A stretch of 64,000 nucleotides of DNA. It comes from Amycolatopsis sp. CA-230715 (GTDB lineage: Bacteria; Actinomycetota; Actinomycetes; Mycobacteriales; Pseudonocardiaceae). The stretch lies in NCBI RefSeq assembly GCF_018736145.1, contig NZ_CP059997.1:4277501-4341500 (forward strand), in the 5' to 3' direction. The stretch's first letter is position 1, and each line of letters begins with the position of its first letter. A model generated the notes under the pieces. It was given only the letters and a program-made list of their open reading frames with translations. It did not search any database and was not told where the DNA came from. The translations under genes were made by a program, and so were the position numbers. This document shows, one piece after another, positions 24,737 to 32,694 of the stretch.

Positions 24737-26155
24737 GTGGAGCAGCGAACCGTACGCGAAACCGTCATCCGGCAGTGGTCCGACGAGGTCCTGCCGAGCC
24801 TGTCCGGCCTGGTGGAGATCCCCGCCCTGTCGCAGGCCTTCGATTCCGACTGGGCACAGACCGGTCATCTCGCCGCCGCGGTGGCGCACGTCAGGGCGTG
24901 GCTGGTCGCGCGGGAGATCCCCGGCGCCACCATCGACGTCGTCGAACTGGACGGCCGCGGCCCCGTGCTGCTGCTGGACGTGCCCGCGACACCCGGCGCC
25001 GAGGACAAGGGCACCGTGCTCCTGTACGGCCACCTCGACAAGCAGCCCCCGGTCGGCGGCTGGTCCGAGGGCCTCGGACCGTGGACGCCCGTGGTGAAGG
25101 ACGGCAAGCTCTTCGGCCGCGGCTCGGCCGACGACGGGTACGCCGGTTACGCCGCGACAACGGCGCTCGAAGCGATTCGCGAAGCCGGTGGCGCGCACGC
25201 CCGCGCGGTGGTGCTGCTGGAAACCGGTGAGGAGTCCGGCAGCCCCGATCTGCCCGCCTACCTCGAGCACCTCAGCGAGAAGCTCGGCCGCGTCACCTTC
25301 GTGGTGTGCCTCGACTCCGGCGGCAACGACTACGAGCGCATGTGGCTCACCACCAGCCTGCGCGGCATGGTGCAGGTGCACGTCACGGTCCGCGTGCTCG
25401 ACTCGGCGCAGCATTCCGGGCTCGCCAGCGGCGTCGTGCCCAGCTCGTTCCGCGTGCTGCGCACGCTCCTGGATCGCTTGGAGGATTCGGAAACCGGGGA
25501 GATCAAGCTCGCCGAGCTGAACGTCGAAATCCCGGAAAACCGCCGTAGTGAAGCGAAAGCCACCGCGGACAGCGCCCCCGGCGCCATCTCGAACGCGTTC
25601 CCGACCGCGGGCGAAACCCGCACGGTCGCGAGCGAGGAACTGGAGCTGCTGCTCAACAACAGCTGGCGCCCGACGCTGTCGGTGATCGGCGCGTCCGGGT
25701 TCCCCGAGCCCGCCGACGCGGGCAACGTGCTGCGCGACGCGACCACCCTAGCCCTGAGCTTCCGGCTGCCGCCCACCGCGGACTCCGCGACCGCGCTCGC
25801 GGCCGTCGAAAAGGCGCTCACCACCGACGTCCCGTACTCGGCGACCGTGGAACTCGCCGGTGTCGAACACGCCGACGGCTGGAACGCGCCCGACACCGCG
25901 CCCTGGCTCGACGGCGCGCTCGGCCACGTGAGCGAGCACGTGTTCGGCGCGCCGTGGCGCAGCGTCGGCCTCGGCGGCTCGATCCCGTTCATGGGCTTGC
26001 TCGGCGAGAAGTACCCCGAGGCGCAGTTCCTGGTCACCGGCGCGCTCGGCCCCGACTCGAACGCGCACGTGCCGGACGAATGGCTCAACCTGGCGCAGGC
26101 GCAGCGGATCACCGAGGCTGTCGCGCACATCCTGGACGCGCACGCCAGGAGCTGA
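24737..26155 (+). CDS. M20-family metallopeptidase (dipeptidase/carboxypeptidase)
   Basis: The GTG start gives 472 residues. Metal-site residues are present: H99 and D101 in YGHLDKQP, D132 in SADDG, E165-E166 in ETGEES, D195-like residue in CLDSGG and a late His in NAHVPDEW. The middle ~200 residues are the dimerisation lid. This is the CNDP-like dipeptidase group that cleaves short peptides with two zinc or manganese ions in the cytosol. It follows the hydrolase gene after 20 bases and ends at a strong hairpin. Confidence 0.92.
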   Translation: MEQRTVRETVIRQWSDEVLPSLSGLVEIPALSQAFDSDWAQTGHLAAAVAHVRAWLVAREIPGATIDVVELDGRGPVLLLDVPATPGAEDKGTVLLYGHLDKQPPVGGWSEGLGPWTPVVKDGKLFGRGSADDGYAGYAATTALEAIREAGGAHARAVVLLETGEESGSPDLPAYLEHLSEKLGRVTFVVCLDSGGNDYERMWLTTSLRGMVQVHVTVRVLDSAQHSGLASGVVPSSFRVLRTLLDRLEDSETGEIKLAELNVEIPENRRSEAKATADSAPGAISNAFPTAGETRTVASEELELLLNNSWRPTLSVIGASGFPEPADAGNVLRDATTLALSFRLPPTADSATALAAVEKALTTDVPYSATVELAGVEHADGWNAPDTAPWLDGALGHVSEHVFGAPWRSVGLGGSIPFMGLLGEKYPEAQFLVTGALGPDSNAHVPDEWLNLAQAQRITEAVAHILDAHARS

Positions 26156-26160
26156 CCGAA

Positions 26161-26190
26161 GAGGTCCCCGAAGACATCTTCGGGGACCTC
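26161..26190. terminator. Perfect 13-base hairpin between convergent genes
   Basis: GAGGTCCCCGAAG and CTTCGGGGACCTC around ACAT; it lies six bases after the peptidase stop and four bases from the stop of the oppositely directed binding-protein gene. It shares the CCCCGAAG core with hairpins at 5.96 kb and 49.18 kb. Confidence 0.85.
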
Positions 26191-26194
26191 CGCG

Positions 26195-27199
26195 TCAGGC
26201 CGAGAACTTCTTCAGCGCGTTCGTCACGTCCTGAAGGAGCGCGCCGAACTTCTGGTAGCTGAACGGGGTTTCCGAGTTGTAGGGCAGCAGCTTGCCCGCC
26301 TTCACCGCGGGCAGCTGCGACCACGTGGGGTTCTTCGCCAGCTCCGCCGGTCCGAGCGATCCGGTCCGGTTGTCGTACATGATCACGTCGGCCGGGTAGT
26401 GGTTCGCGTTCTCCCAGCTCAGCTGCTGGAAGTAGCCGGGGCTGTCGGTCTTCTCCGGCACCACCAGGTTGACGCCCTGCTCCTGCAGATACTTCGCGGC
26501 GGACAGCGCGGGCGGGTTCGTGACGTACAGCGCGTCCTGCTGCGCGGCGACCACGAGCACCTTGAGCTTCGAGGTTTCCTTCGCGGTCTTCTTGAACTCG
26601 GCGTCGATCTTCTCGTAGTCGGCCTTCGCCTGCTTGACCGCCGGTGCGTCCAGGTCCGCGCCGAGCTGCTTCGCGAGCGCCTCGAACTTCACGATCGCGT
26701 CCGGTGTGGACACCTTCTCGGTCCGGATGCCGACGCTCGGCGCCGCCTTGTCGATCTGGTCCGCCTGCTGCTGCGGCACGTACCAGAGGTCGTTGTTCTG
26801 GTAGATCACGCTGACCAGCAGGTCCGGCTTGAGCGAGAGGAACTTGTCGTAGTTGAACTCGCCGAACACATTGCCGAGCGAGGTCACCGCGGTCAGATCC
26901 ACCGAGCCGACCTGCGGGTCCGGTTTGCCGTCGGGCATCTTCGACGGGCCGAAGATGCCGATCGGCCGGACGCCGAAGTCCCACAGCGCGGCGGCCGCGG
27001 CGACCTCGGCGACGATCCTGGCCGGCCGCGGGCCGTTCAGCGCGCGCCCGCGGTCGTCGGTGAAGGTCCAGGTGGCGCCGGACGGTGCCGAACTGGGATC
27101 GTCCTGGTAGCCGCAGGCGGCGAGCGTGCCGGCGGCCCCGGCGGCGGCGAGCCCGGTGAGGAACCCGCGCCTGCTGAGCCGGTTGTCGAGAGGGTGCAT
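26195..27199 (-). CDS. Iron-siderophore ABC transporter substrate-binding lipoprotein
   Basis: The 334-residue protein has both a twin-arginine motif (SRRGFLTG) and a lipobox LAAC with C29, so it is probably exported folded and lipid-anchored. It has the FhuD/FepB-type two-lobe fold joined by a long helix (ARIVAEVAAAAALWDFG...). It would capture a ferric siderophore outside the cell. An IdeR/DmdR-type iron box lies between it and the divergent permease genes, predicting iron repression of both. Which siderophore is bound is unknown. Confidence 0.92.
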   Translation of the reverse strand: MHPLDNRLSRRGFLTGLAAAGAAGTLAACGYQDDPSSAPSGATWTFTDDRGRALNGPRPARIVAEVAAAAALWDFGVRPIGIFGPSKMPDGKPDPQVGSVDLTAVTSLGNVFGEFNYDKFLSLKPDLLVSVIYQNNDLWYVPQQQADQIDKAAPSVGIRTEKVSTPDAIVKFEALAKQLGADLDAPAVKQAKADYEKIDAEFKKTAKETSKLKVLVVAAQQDALYVTNPPALSAAKYLQEQGVNLVVPEKTDSPGYFQQLSWENANHYPADVIMYDNRTGSLGPAELAKNPTWSQLPAVKAGKLLPYNSETPFSYQKFGALLQDVTNALKKFSA

Positions 27200-27203
27200 G
27201 GAC

Positions 27204-27222
27204 GCAGGCTAGCCTTGCCTTA
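27204..27222. promoter_or_regulatory. IdeR/DmdR iron box
   Basis: Read on the minus strand, TAAGGCAAGGCTAGCCTGC matches the IdeR consensus (TTAGGTTAGSCTAACCTAA) at 13 of 19 positions. It lies between the divergent starts of the binding-protein and permease genes, and its end abuts the TAGTCT -10 box of the permease gene. Repression by iron-loaded IdeR/DmdR is the expected role. Confidence 0.75.
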
Positions 27223-27233
27223 GTCTTCTCACC

Positions 27234-28295
27234 ATGGTGACGATCGCCTCCCCGCCCGGCACGGGCCCTGACCAGGGCACATCCCGGCGCGCGACCCGAA
27301 CCGCGAGCATGGCCGTGCTCGCCGGTTCCCTGCTCGCGCTCGCCGCCGTCGTGGTGCTGTCGATCGCGATCGGCTCGAACCGGCTCTCGCTCGGCGAAGT
27401 GTTCCACGGCCTGTTCGCCTACGGCGACGGCGAACACGGCTACACCGACGCCGTCGTCCGCGACGACCGGCTGCCGCGAACCCTGCTCGGCCTGCTCGTC
27501 GGCATGGCGCTCGGGCTGGCCGGTGCGCTCATGCAGGCGGTCACCCGCAACCCGGTCGCCGAACCGGGGCTGCTCGGCATCAACCACGGCGCCGCCGTGA
27601 TGATCGTGTTCGCCGGCGCGCTGTTCGACATCACCGCGCCCACCTCGATCATCTGGTTCGCCTTCGCGGGCGCGCTCGGCGGCACCGCGCTGGTGTACGT
27701 GGTCGGCGGCGGACGCGGCACCTCCAGCCCGATCCGGCTGGTGCTCGCCGGGGTCGCGCTGCAGGCCGTGTTCGCGGGCATCAACCAGGGCATGCAGGTG
27801 ATCAACACACACAACCTGGACAAGATGCGCGCCTGGCTGGTGGGTTCGCTGGTCAACCGGGACGTCGGCGCGCTCAGCGGGCTACTGCCGTTCTTCGCCG
27901 CGGGTGTCGTGCTCGCGCTGGTCCTCGGGCGCGCGCTCAACGCGATCGCGCTCGGTGAGGACACCGCGCGCGGGCTCGGTGCGAACCCGATGCTCACCAG
28001 GATCGGGAGCATGGTCGCGGTCGGCCTGCTCTCGGCGGCGGCGACCGCGGCGTGCGGGCCCATCGCGTTCGTCGGGCTGATGGTGCCGCACCTGGTCCGG
28101 TTGCTGGTCGGCCACGACGAACGGTGGGTTTCGGCGCTTTCCATGGTCCTCGCGCCGGTGCTGCTGCTCGGCTGCGACGTACTCGGCCGGTGGGTGGGCT
28201 CGCCGGCCGAAATCCAGGTCGGGATCGTCGCCGACGTGGTCGGCGGGCTCGCTTTCCTGTTCGTGGTGCGGAGGCTGAAGGCGGTGCGGCGATGA
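27234..28295 (+). CDS. FecCD-family siderophore permease 1
   Basis: A 353-residue, roughly ten-helix permease with the FecCD marks RDDRLPRTLLGLLVGMALGLAGA, NPVAEPGLLG and ACGPIAFVGLMVPHLVR. It forms the channel with the second permease. The ATG is seven bases after TAGTCT and no ribosome site exists, so the transcript is leaderless and starts right beside the iron box. It overlaps the next permease by four bases. No ATPase gene follows. Confidence 0.93.
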   Translation: MVTIASPPGTGPDQGTSRRATRTASMAVLAGSLLALAAVVVLSIAIGSNRLSLGEVFHGLFAYGDGEHGYTDAVVRDDRLPRTLLGLLVGMALGLAGALMQAVTRNPVAEPGLLGINHGAAVMIVFAGALFDITAPTSIIWFAFAGALGGTALVYVVGGGRGTSSPIRLVLAGVALQAVFAGINQGMQVINTHNLDKMRAWLVGSLVNRDVGALSGLLPFFAAGVVLALVLGRALNAIALGEDTARGLGANPMLTRIGSMVAVGLLSAAATAACGPIAFVGLMVPHLVRLLVGHDERWVSALSMVLAPVLLLGCDVLGRWVGSPAEIQVGIVADVVGGLAFLFVVRRLKAVRR

Positions 28296-29278
28296 ACCGC
28301 AGGTCCTTGTTTTCGATCGCGGCGCTGGTGCTCGTGATGCTCGCGGTCGGCGTGCTGTCGATCGGCACCGGCGAGTTCCAGCTGAGCTTCGGCGACGTGC
28401 TGAAAACGTTGGCGGGCAACGGAACCAAGGCCCAGTACCTGGTGGTCACCGACCGGCTGCCGCGCGCGCTCGTCGGTGTCCTCGTCGGTGCCGCGCTCGG
28501 CCTCGCGGGCTCGGTTTTCCAGACGCTGACCCGGAATCCGCTCGGCAGCCCCGACATCATCGGGTTCACCACCGGTTCGGCCACCGGCGGCGTCGCGACG
28601 ATCCTGGTGCTCGGCGGCTCCCCCGTGCTCATCGCGGGCGGCGCGCTCGTCGGCGGGCTGCTCACCGCCGGGGTGGTCGCGCTGTTCGCCGCGCCGCGCG
28701 GGTTGCAGAGCAGCCGGATCGTGCTGCTCGGGATCGCGCTGAGCGCCGTGCTGGCCGGGATCAACTCCTACCTGCTCAGCCGCGCCACCACGGACGGCGC
28801 CGGGCAGGCCACGGTGTGGCTCGTCGGCAACCTCGCGGGCCGCGACTGGGGCTACTTCGCTCCGCTCGCGGTCGCGCTCCTCTTGCTGACGCCCGCCGTC
28901 GCGGCCCTTTCGCGCCCGCTGCGGATGCTCGAAATGGGCGACGACACGTCCATCGGCATCGGCGTCCCGGTCCAGCGCGTGCGGCCCGCGTTGTTCGTGC
29001 TGTCGGTCGCGCTGGTCGCGGTGGCCACCGCCGCGGCGGGCCCGATCCCGTTCGTGGCACTGTGCGCGCCGCAGCTCGTCAAGCGGCTGACCCGCACGCC
29101 GGGCCCCAACCTGATCGCGTCGATGTGCATGGGCGCGCTGCTCGTGGTGTGCGCGGACTATGCGGGACAACGACTTCTGGCCGCGTCGCTGCTCCCGGTC
29201 GGCGTGGTCGCGGCCGCACTGGGCGGGCTGTACCTGATTTTCTTCCTCGTCACCCGCCGCCGTGCCGCTTGGTCGTAA
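28292..29278 (+). CDS. FecCD-family siderophore permease 2
   Basis: The second channel subunit, 328 residues, with TDRLPRALVGVLVGAALGLAGS, NPLGSPDIIGF and AAGPIPFVALCAPQLVKRL. It is coupled to permease 1 by an ATGA overlap. Its last 29 bases overlap the end of the convergent TetR gene. An ATPase of the FepC type would be expected next but is absent; the importer must borrow one encoded elsewhere. Confidence 0.93.
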   Translation: MNRRSLFSIAALVLVMLAVGVLSIGTGEFQLSFGDVLKTLAGNGTKAQYLVVTDRLPRALVGVLVGAALGLAGSVFQTLTRNPLGSPDIIGFTTGSATGGVATILVLGGSPVLIAGGALVGGLLTAGVVALFAAPRGLQSSRIVLLGIALSAVLAGINSYLLSRATTDGAGQATVWLVGNLAGRDWGYFAPLAVALLLLTPAVAALSRPLRMLEMGDDTSIGIGVPVQRVRPALFVLSVALVAVATAAAGPIPFVALCAPQLVKRLTRTPGPNLIASMCMGALLVVCADYAGQRLLAASLLPVGVVAAALGGLYLIFFLVTRRRAAWS

Positions 29279-29894
29279 CGCCGTATCTGGCTTCCATCAT
29301 CAGTACGGCCTCGTCCACGACGTGTGACATCGATGCGTCGTCGGGAGCCCAGTTCATGAGCAGCATCCGGGGCCAGAAGACGTAGTTGGAGATCATTCCG
29401 AGGAACTGGGTCGCCGCCAGCTCCGTGTCGTCCAGCTTGGCCGTTCCCAGTGCGTTCTCGGTGTCGAGATAGCGGCGCACCGAGTCGAAGTAGGGCATCT
29501 TGCCGCGCTCGAAGTGAGCCTCGCCCAACTCGGGGAAGCGCGGCAGTTCGGCGATGACGATGCGGAACAGGGCGGCCACGCCGGGCCGGGTGAGGAGGGC
29601 GACGTACCGGCGGCCGATCGCCGTCAGGCCCGCCCGCAGGTCGCCCTTCGGTGGGCGGAGGTCGCCTTCGTCCTCGACCTTCCATGACTCCGTCACGATC
29701 GCGTCGAACAGCGCCGCCTTGGTCGGGAACTGCTTGAACAGAGTCGCCTTCGACACCTCGGCTGCCTCGGCGACCTTGGCCAATGACGTGCCGGCGTACC
29801 CGGCGTCGAGGAACAGCCGGGTGGCCGCCTCGATGATGGCTGCCCGCTTCTGCTCGGCGACGCGCCGGTGGTAGGTCGAAGGCTCCGTCGTCAT
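29250..29894 (-). CDS. TetR-family regulator of the divergent SDR gene
   Basis: The ATG used has AGGA eight bases upstream and gives 214 residues; another ATG three codons earlier lacks a ribosome site. The helix-turn-helix is GYAGTSLAKVAEAAEVSKATLFKQFPTKAALF. The C-terminal domain resembles the AefR-like group. Two inverted repeats of type GAGTCA-GACTC lie between it and the SDR gene, so it very likely represses both. Its 3' end overlaps the permease gene tail-to-tail. Confidence 0.9.
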   Translation of the reverse strand: MTTEPSTYHRRVAEQKRAAIIEAATRLFLDAGYAGTSLAKVAEAAEVSKATLFKQFPTKAALFDAIVTESWKVEDEGDLRPPKGDLRAGLTAIGRRYVALLTRPGVAALFRIVIAELPRFPELGEAHFERGKMPYFDSVRRYLDTENALGTAKLDDTELAATQFLGMISNYVFWPRMLLMNWAPDDASMSHVVDEAVLMMEARYGVTTKRHGGG

Positions 29895-29915
29895 GAACGT
29901 CATCCTACGCGAGAC

Positions 29916-29980
29916 GAGTCACTTGACTCACCACCTGTCGTAGACGTAGTTTGCTGGCGAGGTGAGTCACTCGACTCACC
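29916..29980. promoter_or_regulatory. Two TetR operators between TetR and SDR genes
   Basis: GGTGAGTC, four bases, GACTCACC at 29961-29980 is perfect; GAGTC, four bases, GACTC at 29916-29929 is the same core. One lies at each end of the divergent promoter region, a standard arrangement for control of both genes by the TetR protein. Confidence 0.78.
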
Positions 29981-30004
29981 TCTGTTCACAGGGAGGACCG
30001 CGTC

Positions 30005-30787
30005 ATGGGACGCTTCGACAACCACACCGTTCTCGTCACCGGCGGCACTGGCGGGCAGGGTGCCAGCCACGTCCGGGCCTATCACGAGGAGGGGGCGAAC
30101 GTCGTCATCGCCGCGCTCTCCGAAGGGCCGGGCAAAGAACTCGCCGCCGAACTCGGCGAGCGGGCACTGTTCGTCCGCCTGGACGTCACCGATGAGGACG
30201 CCTGGGCCGCGGTGGTCACCGAGACCGAACGCCATTTCGGGCCGATCGCGGTGCTGGCCAACAACGCCGGCGTGCAGAACCCCGCGGTGCCGATCGAGGT
30301 GATCGAACGGCGGGTCTGGGACCGCGTTCTCGGCGTCAACCTCACCGGCACGTTCCTCGGTATCAAGGCCGTGACCCCGTCACTGCGCCGCAACGGCGGC
30401 GGAGCGATCGTCAACATCGCCTCCACGATGGCCCACGCCGGCACCTCGCTCTACGCGCCCTACGTCGCCAGCAAGTGGGCGCTGCGCGGGCTCACCAGGA
30501 CCGCCGCGCTCGAGCTGGGCCGGGACGGCATCCGGGTCAACTCCATCCACCCCGGCGTCATCTCCACCCCGTTGATCACCGAGTCGATCGCGGGCCAGCC
30601 GCCCATCGCCGAGTTCTACTCGCCAGAGCCGTACGCCATCCCGCGGATGGGAACCCCGGCCGACATCACCGCACTGCTCCTCTACGTCACCTCGGCCGAC
30701 GCCTCGTTCGTCACGGGCTCGGAGTTCGTCGCGGACGGCGGGCTCCTACTCGGCCCCGCCCTGCGGCCCGGCACAACGGCGGCGTGA
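30005..30787 (+). CDS. Short-chain dehydrogenase/reductase
   Basis: A 260-residue classical SDR. TGGTGGQG at 12-19 binds the cofactor; S140, Y153 and K157 are catalytic. The family is close to 3-alpha/20-beta-hydroxysteroid dehydrogenase-like and cyclohexanol dehydrogenase-like SDRs, but the substrate cannot be fixed. The ATG follows GGGAGG. It is under the adjacent TetR operators, a second and unrelated TetR/SDR module in this window (the first is at 3.8-5.3 kb). Confidence 0.92.
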   Translation: MGRFDNHTVLVTGGTGGQGASHVRAYHEEGANVVIAALSEGPGKELAAELGERALFVRLDVTDEDAWAAVVTETERHFGPIAVLANNAGVQNPAVPIEVIERRVWDRVLGVNLTGTFLGIKAVTPSLRRNGGGAIVNIASTMAHAGTSLYAPYVASKWALRGLTRTAALELGRDGIRVNSIHPGVISTPLITESIAGQPPIAEFYSPEPYAIPRMGTPADITALLLYVTSADASFVTGSEFVADGGLLLGPALRPGTTAA

Positions 30788-30853
30788 CCGAATCACCAAG
30801 CGCCCGTCGCCACACCGGGGTAAGAGGTTTACGCCGACGAACGGGCCCGTGAC

Positions 30854-31735
30854 TCACGCGAGCCGGGTCAGTTGGACCTTCACGTCCAAAGTGGACTTTC
30901 CCCCGCCGGTGAAGATCCCCTTCAGCGGGGCCACGTCCGCGTAGTCCCGCCCGGTCGCGACCCACACGTGCCGCGGGCCGACCGGGATCGCGTTCGTCGG
31001 GTCGTGCGCCCACCAGCCGCCGGTCCACGCGTCGACCCAGGCGTGGCTTTCGCCTTCGACGGTTTCGCCGAGCTTCGCTTCGGGGCGGGTGTGCAGGTAG
31101 CCGGAGACGTAGCGCGCCGGGATGCCGACCGAGCGCAGCATCACCAGTGTCACGTGCGCGTAGTCCTGGCAGACGCCTTCGCGGGCCTTCCAGGCGTCGG
31201 TCGCGGTGCTGTGCACGCCGGTGCTGCCGGGGCGGTAGGTCAGCTGGTCGTGCACCCAGTCCGAGATCGCGAGCACCGCGTCCGCCGGTTCCTTGCCCTT
31301 GCGCAGTTCTCGCGCGACGGTGGCGAGTTCGCGGTCGCGCGGCGTGTACTTCGTGGGGGTCAAAAACTCGGTGTGCTCGTCGATCACGGCGTCGCCGCGC
31401 AGGTCGGTCCAGGTGACGTCCCGGATCGGCTCGGCGGCGTCGGAGGTTTCCACCACCGAGGTCGCCAGCACGGTGAACGCGGTGTGCGGCGCGTGCAGGT
31501 CGAAGGAGGTGACCACGGCGCCCCAATAATCCGTGTACCGGTAGGCCCTGGTCGCGGGTGTCGTTTCGACGCGCGTCGCGAGCACGTTCTGGCGCCGGTC
31601 CGAGCGCGGGGTCAGCCTCGCCTCGTTGTACGACTGGGTCGCGGGGCGCGCGTAGTGGTAGCCGGTGCTGTGCACCACGCGCACCTGCCAGCTCCGGGCG
31701 GCTTCGTTCGAAGACGGTTCGCTGACGGCGGTCAC
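30854..31735 (-). CDS. Transglutaminase-like protease of the alpha-E/ATP-grasp cassette
   Basis: The 293-residue protein has the Bact_transglu_N region followed by a transglutaminase core with C189 (GVCQDYAHV), H231 (SHAWVDAW) and D245 (HDPTN). The GTG follows GGAGG by seven bases and overlaps the alpha-E stop in GTGA. Such enzymes linked to alpha-E and circularly permuted ATP-grasp proteins have been predicted (from comparative genomics) to make and cut isopeptide-like bonds on an unknown peptide or protein. It is the last gene of a four-gene operon. Confidence 0.9.
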   Translation of the reverse strand: MTAVSEPSSNEAARSWQVRVVHSTGYHYARPATQSYNEARLTPRSDRRQNVLATRVETTPATRAYRYTDYWGAVVTSFDLHAPHTAFTVLATSVVETSDAAEPIRDVTWTDLRGDAVIDEHTEFLTPTKYTPRDRELATVARELRKGKEPADAVLAISDWVHDQLTYRPGSTGVHSTATDAWKAREGVCQDYAHVTLVMLRSVGIPARYVSGYLHTRPEAKLGETVEGESHAWVDAWTGGWWAHDPTNAIPVGPRHVWVATGRDYADVAPLKGIFTGGGKSTLDVKVQLTRLA

Positions 31736-32685
31736 ATCGACACCTCCGCGCCTCGCCACGCCACCCAGGGCGAGGTGTTGAAGTACTGCACCGAAACGGC
31801 CTCGCCGATCTCACTGATCGCCTGCTGCAGCTCACCGAGCCGCCGCGGCAGATCCTCCAGGAGATCCGACGGCCGCAGGAACTCCAGCTCGCTGCGCGCG
31901 CGGCCGAGCAGGCGCAGCGCTTCCGCCTTTTCGTTGCCGCGGCTGTTGAGCGCCGGGTCGAGCTGGTTCAGGCAGTCCTCGGCCTGCCGCAGCGCGTGGA
32001 ACACCGAGCGCGGGAACAGCGTGTCGCGCAACATGAACTGCACGACCCGGCCCGCGTCGAGCGCGCCGCGATAGGTGCGCAGGTAGGTGTCCTGCGCGCC
32101 CGCCGAGCGCAGCACGGTCATCCACCCCGGCGAAGACGCGCGGTCCTGGACCCGCGAGAGCAGCAGCCGGATCACCATGTCCGCCCGCTCCACCGAACGC
32201 CCGAGCACCATGAACAGCCAGCCGTCGTCGCGGCTCATGGTCGAGTCCGCGAGCCCGGCGAACATCGCCGCCCGTTCCTCCACAAAGGACAGGAACGCGT
32301 GCGGGCCCGCCCTGCGCGCGTAGCGCTGGCGGTCCGGCACCGCGTTCCAGGTCGCGTTCAGGCACTCCCACAGCTCCGTCGAGACGACCTCGCGGGCGCC
32401 GCGCGTGTTCTCGCGCGCGGAGTTGATCGAGCCGACGATCGAGCTGGCGTTCTCCTTCGAGTACGCCACCAGCTCGGTCAGCTTCCACAGGTCGAGCTGG
32501 TCCTCCCCGATGCCGCCCGGCTGGATGCCGAGCACCGCGAGGAGCTGGCGGCTGGCGTGGTCCGGGTCGACGGTCGCGTCCTCCAGCAGCTGGTGCACGG
32601 AGACGTTGAGGATCCGCGCGGTGTCGTCCGCGCGTTCCACGTAGCGGCCGATCCAGTACAGCGATTCGGCGTTGCGTGCGAGCAC
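31732..32685 (-). CDS. Alpha-E domain protein
   Basis: The 317-residue all-helical product begins MLARNAESLYWIGRYVERAD, the clear alpha-E signature, and repeats a related helix in FMVLGRSVERADMVIRLLLSR. The family always sits next to ATP-grasp and transglutaminase genes, as here, and probably works as their helper or as part of a ligase complex. The GTG follows GGGAGG. Gaps to its neighbours are 9 bases and minus 4 bases. Confidence 0.93.
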   Translation of the reverse strand: MLARNAESLYWIGRYVERADDTARILNVSVHQLLEDATVDPDHASRQLLAVLGIQPGGIGEDQLDLWKLTELVAYSKENASSIVGSINSARENTRGAREVVSTELWECLNATWNAVPDRQRYARRAGPHAFLSFVEERAAMFAGLADSTMSRDDGWLFMVLGRSVERADMVIRLLLSRVQDRASSPGWMTVLRSAGAQDTYLRTYRGALDAGRVVQFMLRDTLFPRSVFHALRQAEDCLNQLDPALNSRGNEKAEALRLLGRARSELEFLRPSDLLEDLPRRLGELQQAISEIGEAVSVQYFNTSPWVAWRGAEVSM

Positions 32686-32694
32686 CGGCCCTCC

